NCBI GenBank assembly: GCA_002305435.1
Contig: DBQZ01000084.1
Span: 2,611 to 7,974 of the forward strand
Length of the DNA: 5,364 nt
Reading direction: 5' to 3'
Source: Clostridiales bacterium UBA1381
GTDB lineage: Bacteria; Bacillota; Clostridia; UBA1381
The position numbers and the translations under genes are program-made. Positions 5,303 through 5,364 of the stretch are shown here, one piece after another. Under the pieces are notes generated by a model. The model made no database searches, was not told where the DNA came from, and saw only the letters and a program-made list of their open reading frames with translations. The first letter of the stretch is position 1; every line of letters starts with the position of its first letter.

Positions 5303-5364
5303 ATGAAGATTGAAAAGATCGACGTCAATAAAATCAGAGTAGAGCTTACTGCCGGAGATCTTCG
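5303..5364 (+). CDS. mecA: MecA-like adaptor protein, N-terminal fragment (3' end outside window)
   Basis: Only 20 complete codons are visible, starting MKIEKIDVNKIRVELT and continuing to GDL. This pattern, a short beta strand MxIEKI followed by NKIRVxLT and a D-L segment, resembles the N-terminal substrate-binding domain of MecA/YpbH adaptors. Those deliver proteins to the ClpC-ClpP protease and, in Bacillus subtilis, control competence. The ATG has AGGGGG 8 nt upstream; an in-frame GTG directly before it (5300-5302) is less well placed. The gene is transcribed away from the SpoIIQ-like gene. The call rests on a very short match, and the C-terminal ClpC-binding domain is not visible, so treat the name as provisional. 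Confidence 0.6.
   Translation, partial: MKIEKIDVNKIRVELTAGDL

Overview
The window looks like chromosomal housekeeping DNA from an anaerobic, spore-forming clostridium, most like the Ruminococcaceae/Oscillospiraceae. This is inferred from protein style, strong AGGAGG-type ribosome binding sites, GTG and TTG starts, sigma-A promoters and one sigma-F-type promoter; no species can be named. I see no phage, insertion sequence, CRISPR array, tRNA or rRNA, and no undescribed multi-gene system. The most interesting content is regulatory sequence and a few protein details.

Left part, + strand. Bases 1-717 are the 3' end of a type IIA topoisomerase A-subunit gene (ParC/GyrA family, C-terminal beta-pinwheel). 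It ends in a possible sliding-clamp-binding peptide. A 154-bp gap follows, with a sigma-A-like promoter and a leader of about 108 nt carrying two palindromes and a long inverted repeat. Next come a citrate synthase (872-2236) and, 17 bp later, a WecG/TagA/CpsF glycosyltransferase (2254-2991). These two are probably one transcript, closed by a strong intrinsic terminator at 2997-3027.

Right part, - strand. A cation diffusion facilitator transporter (3026-4192) is convergent with the glycosyltransferase and shares its terminator region. It has its own near-consensus promoter and a probable TTG start. Upstream of it lies a membrane-anchored M23 (LytM-fold) protein (4314-5108). This gene has its own terminator and a promoter matching the sigma-F consensus, which with its architecture points to SpoIIQ, the forespore half of the engulfment channel. 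The CDF promoter starts only two bases from that terminator.

The right edge is a 194-bp divergent intergenic region. It holds the sigma-F promoter facing left, a sigma-A promoter facing right, and a 10-bp inverted repeat with one arm at each -35 element. The first 20 complete codons of a MecA-like adaptor gene (from 5303) run off the window.

The genes do not form one pathway. They cover DNA topology, entry to the TCA/glutamate pathway, cell-wall polymer synthesis, metal export, sporulation and regulated proteolysis. The only functional grouping supported by layout is citrate synthase with the glycosyltransferase, as a co-transcribed pair.
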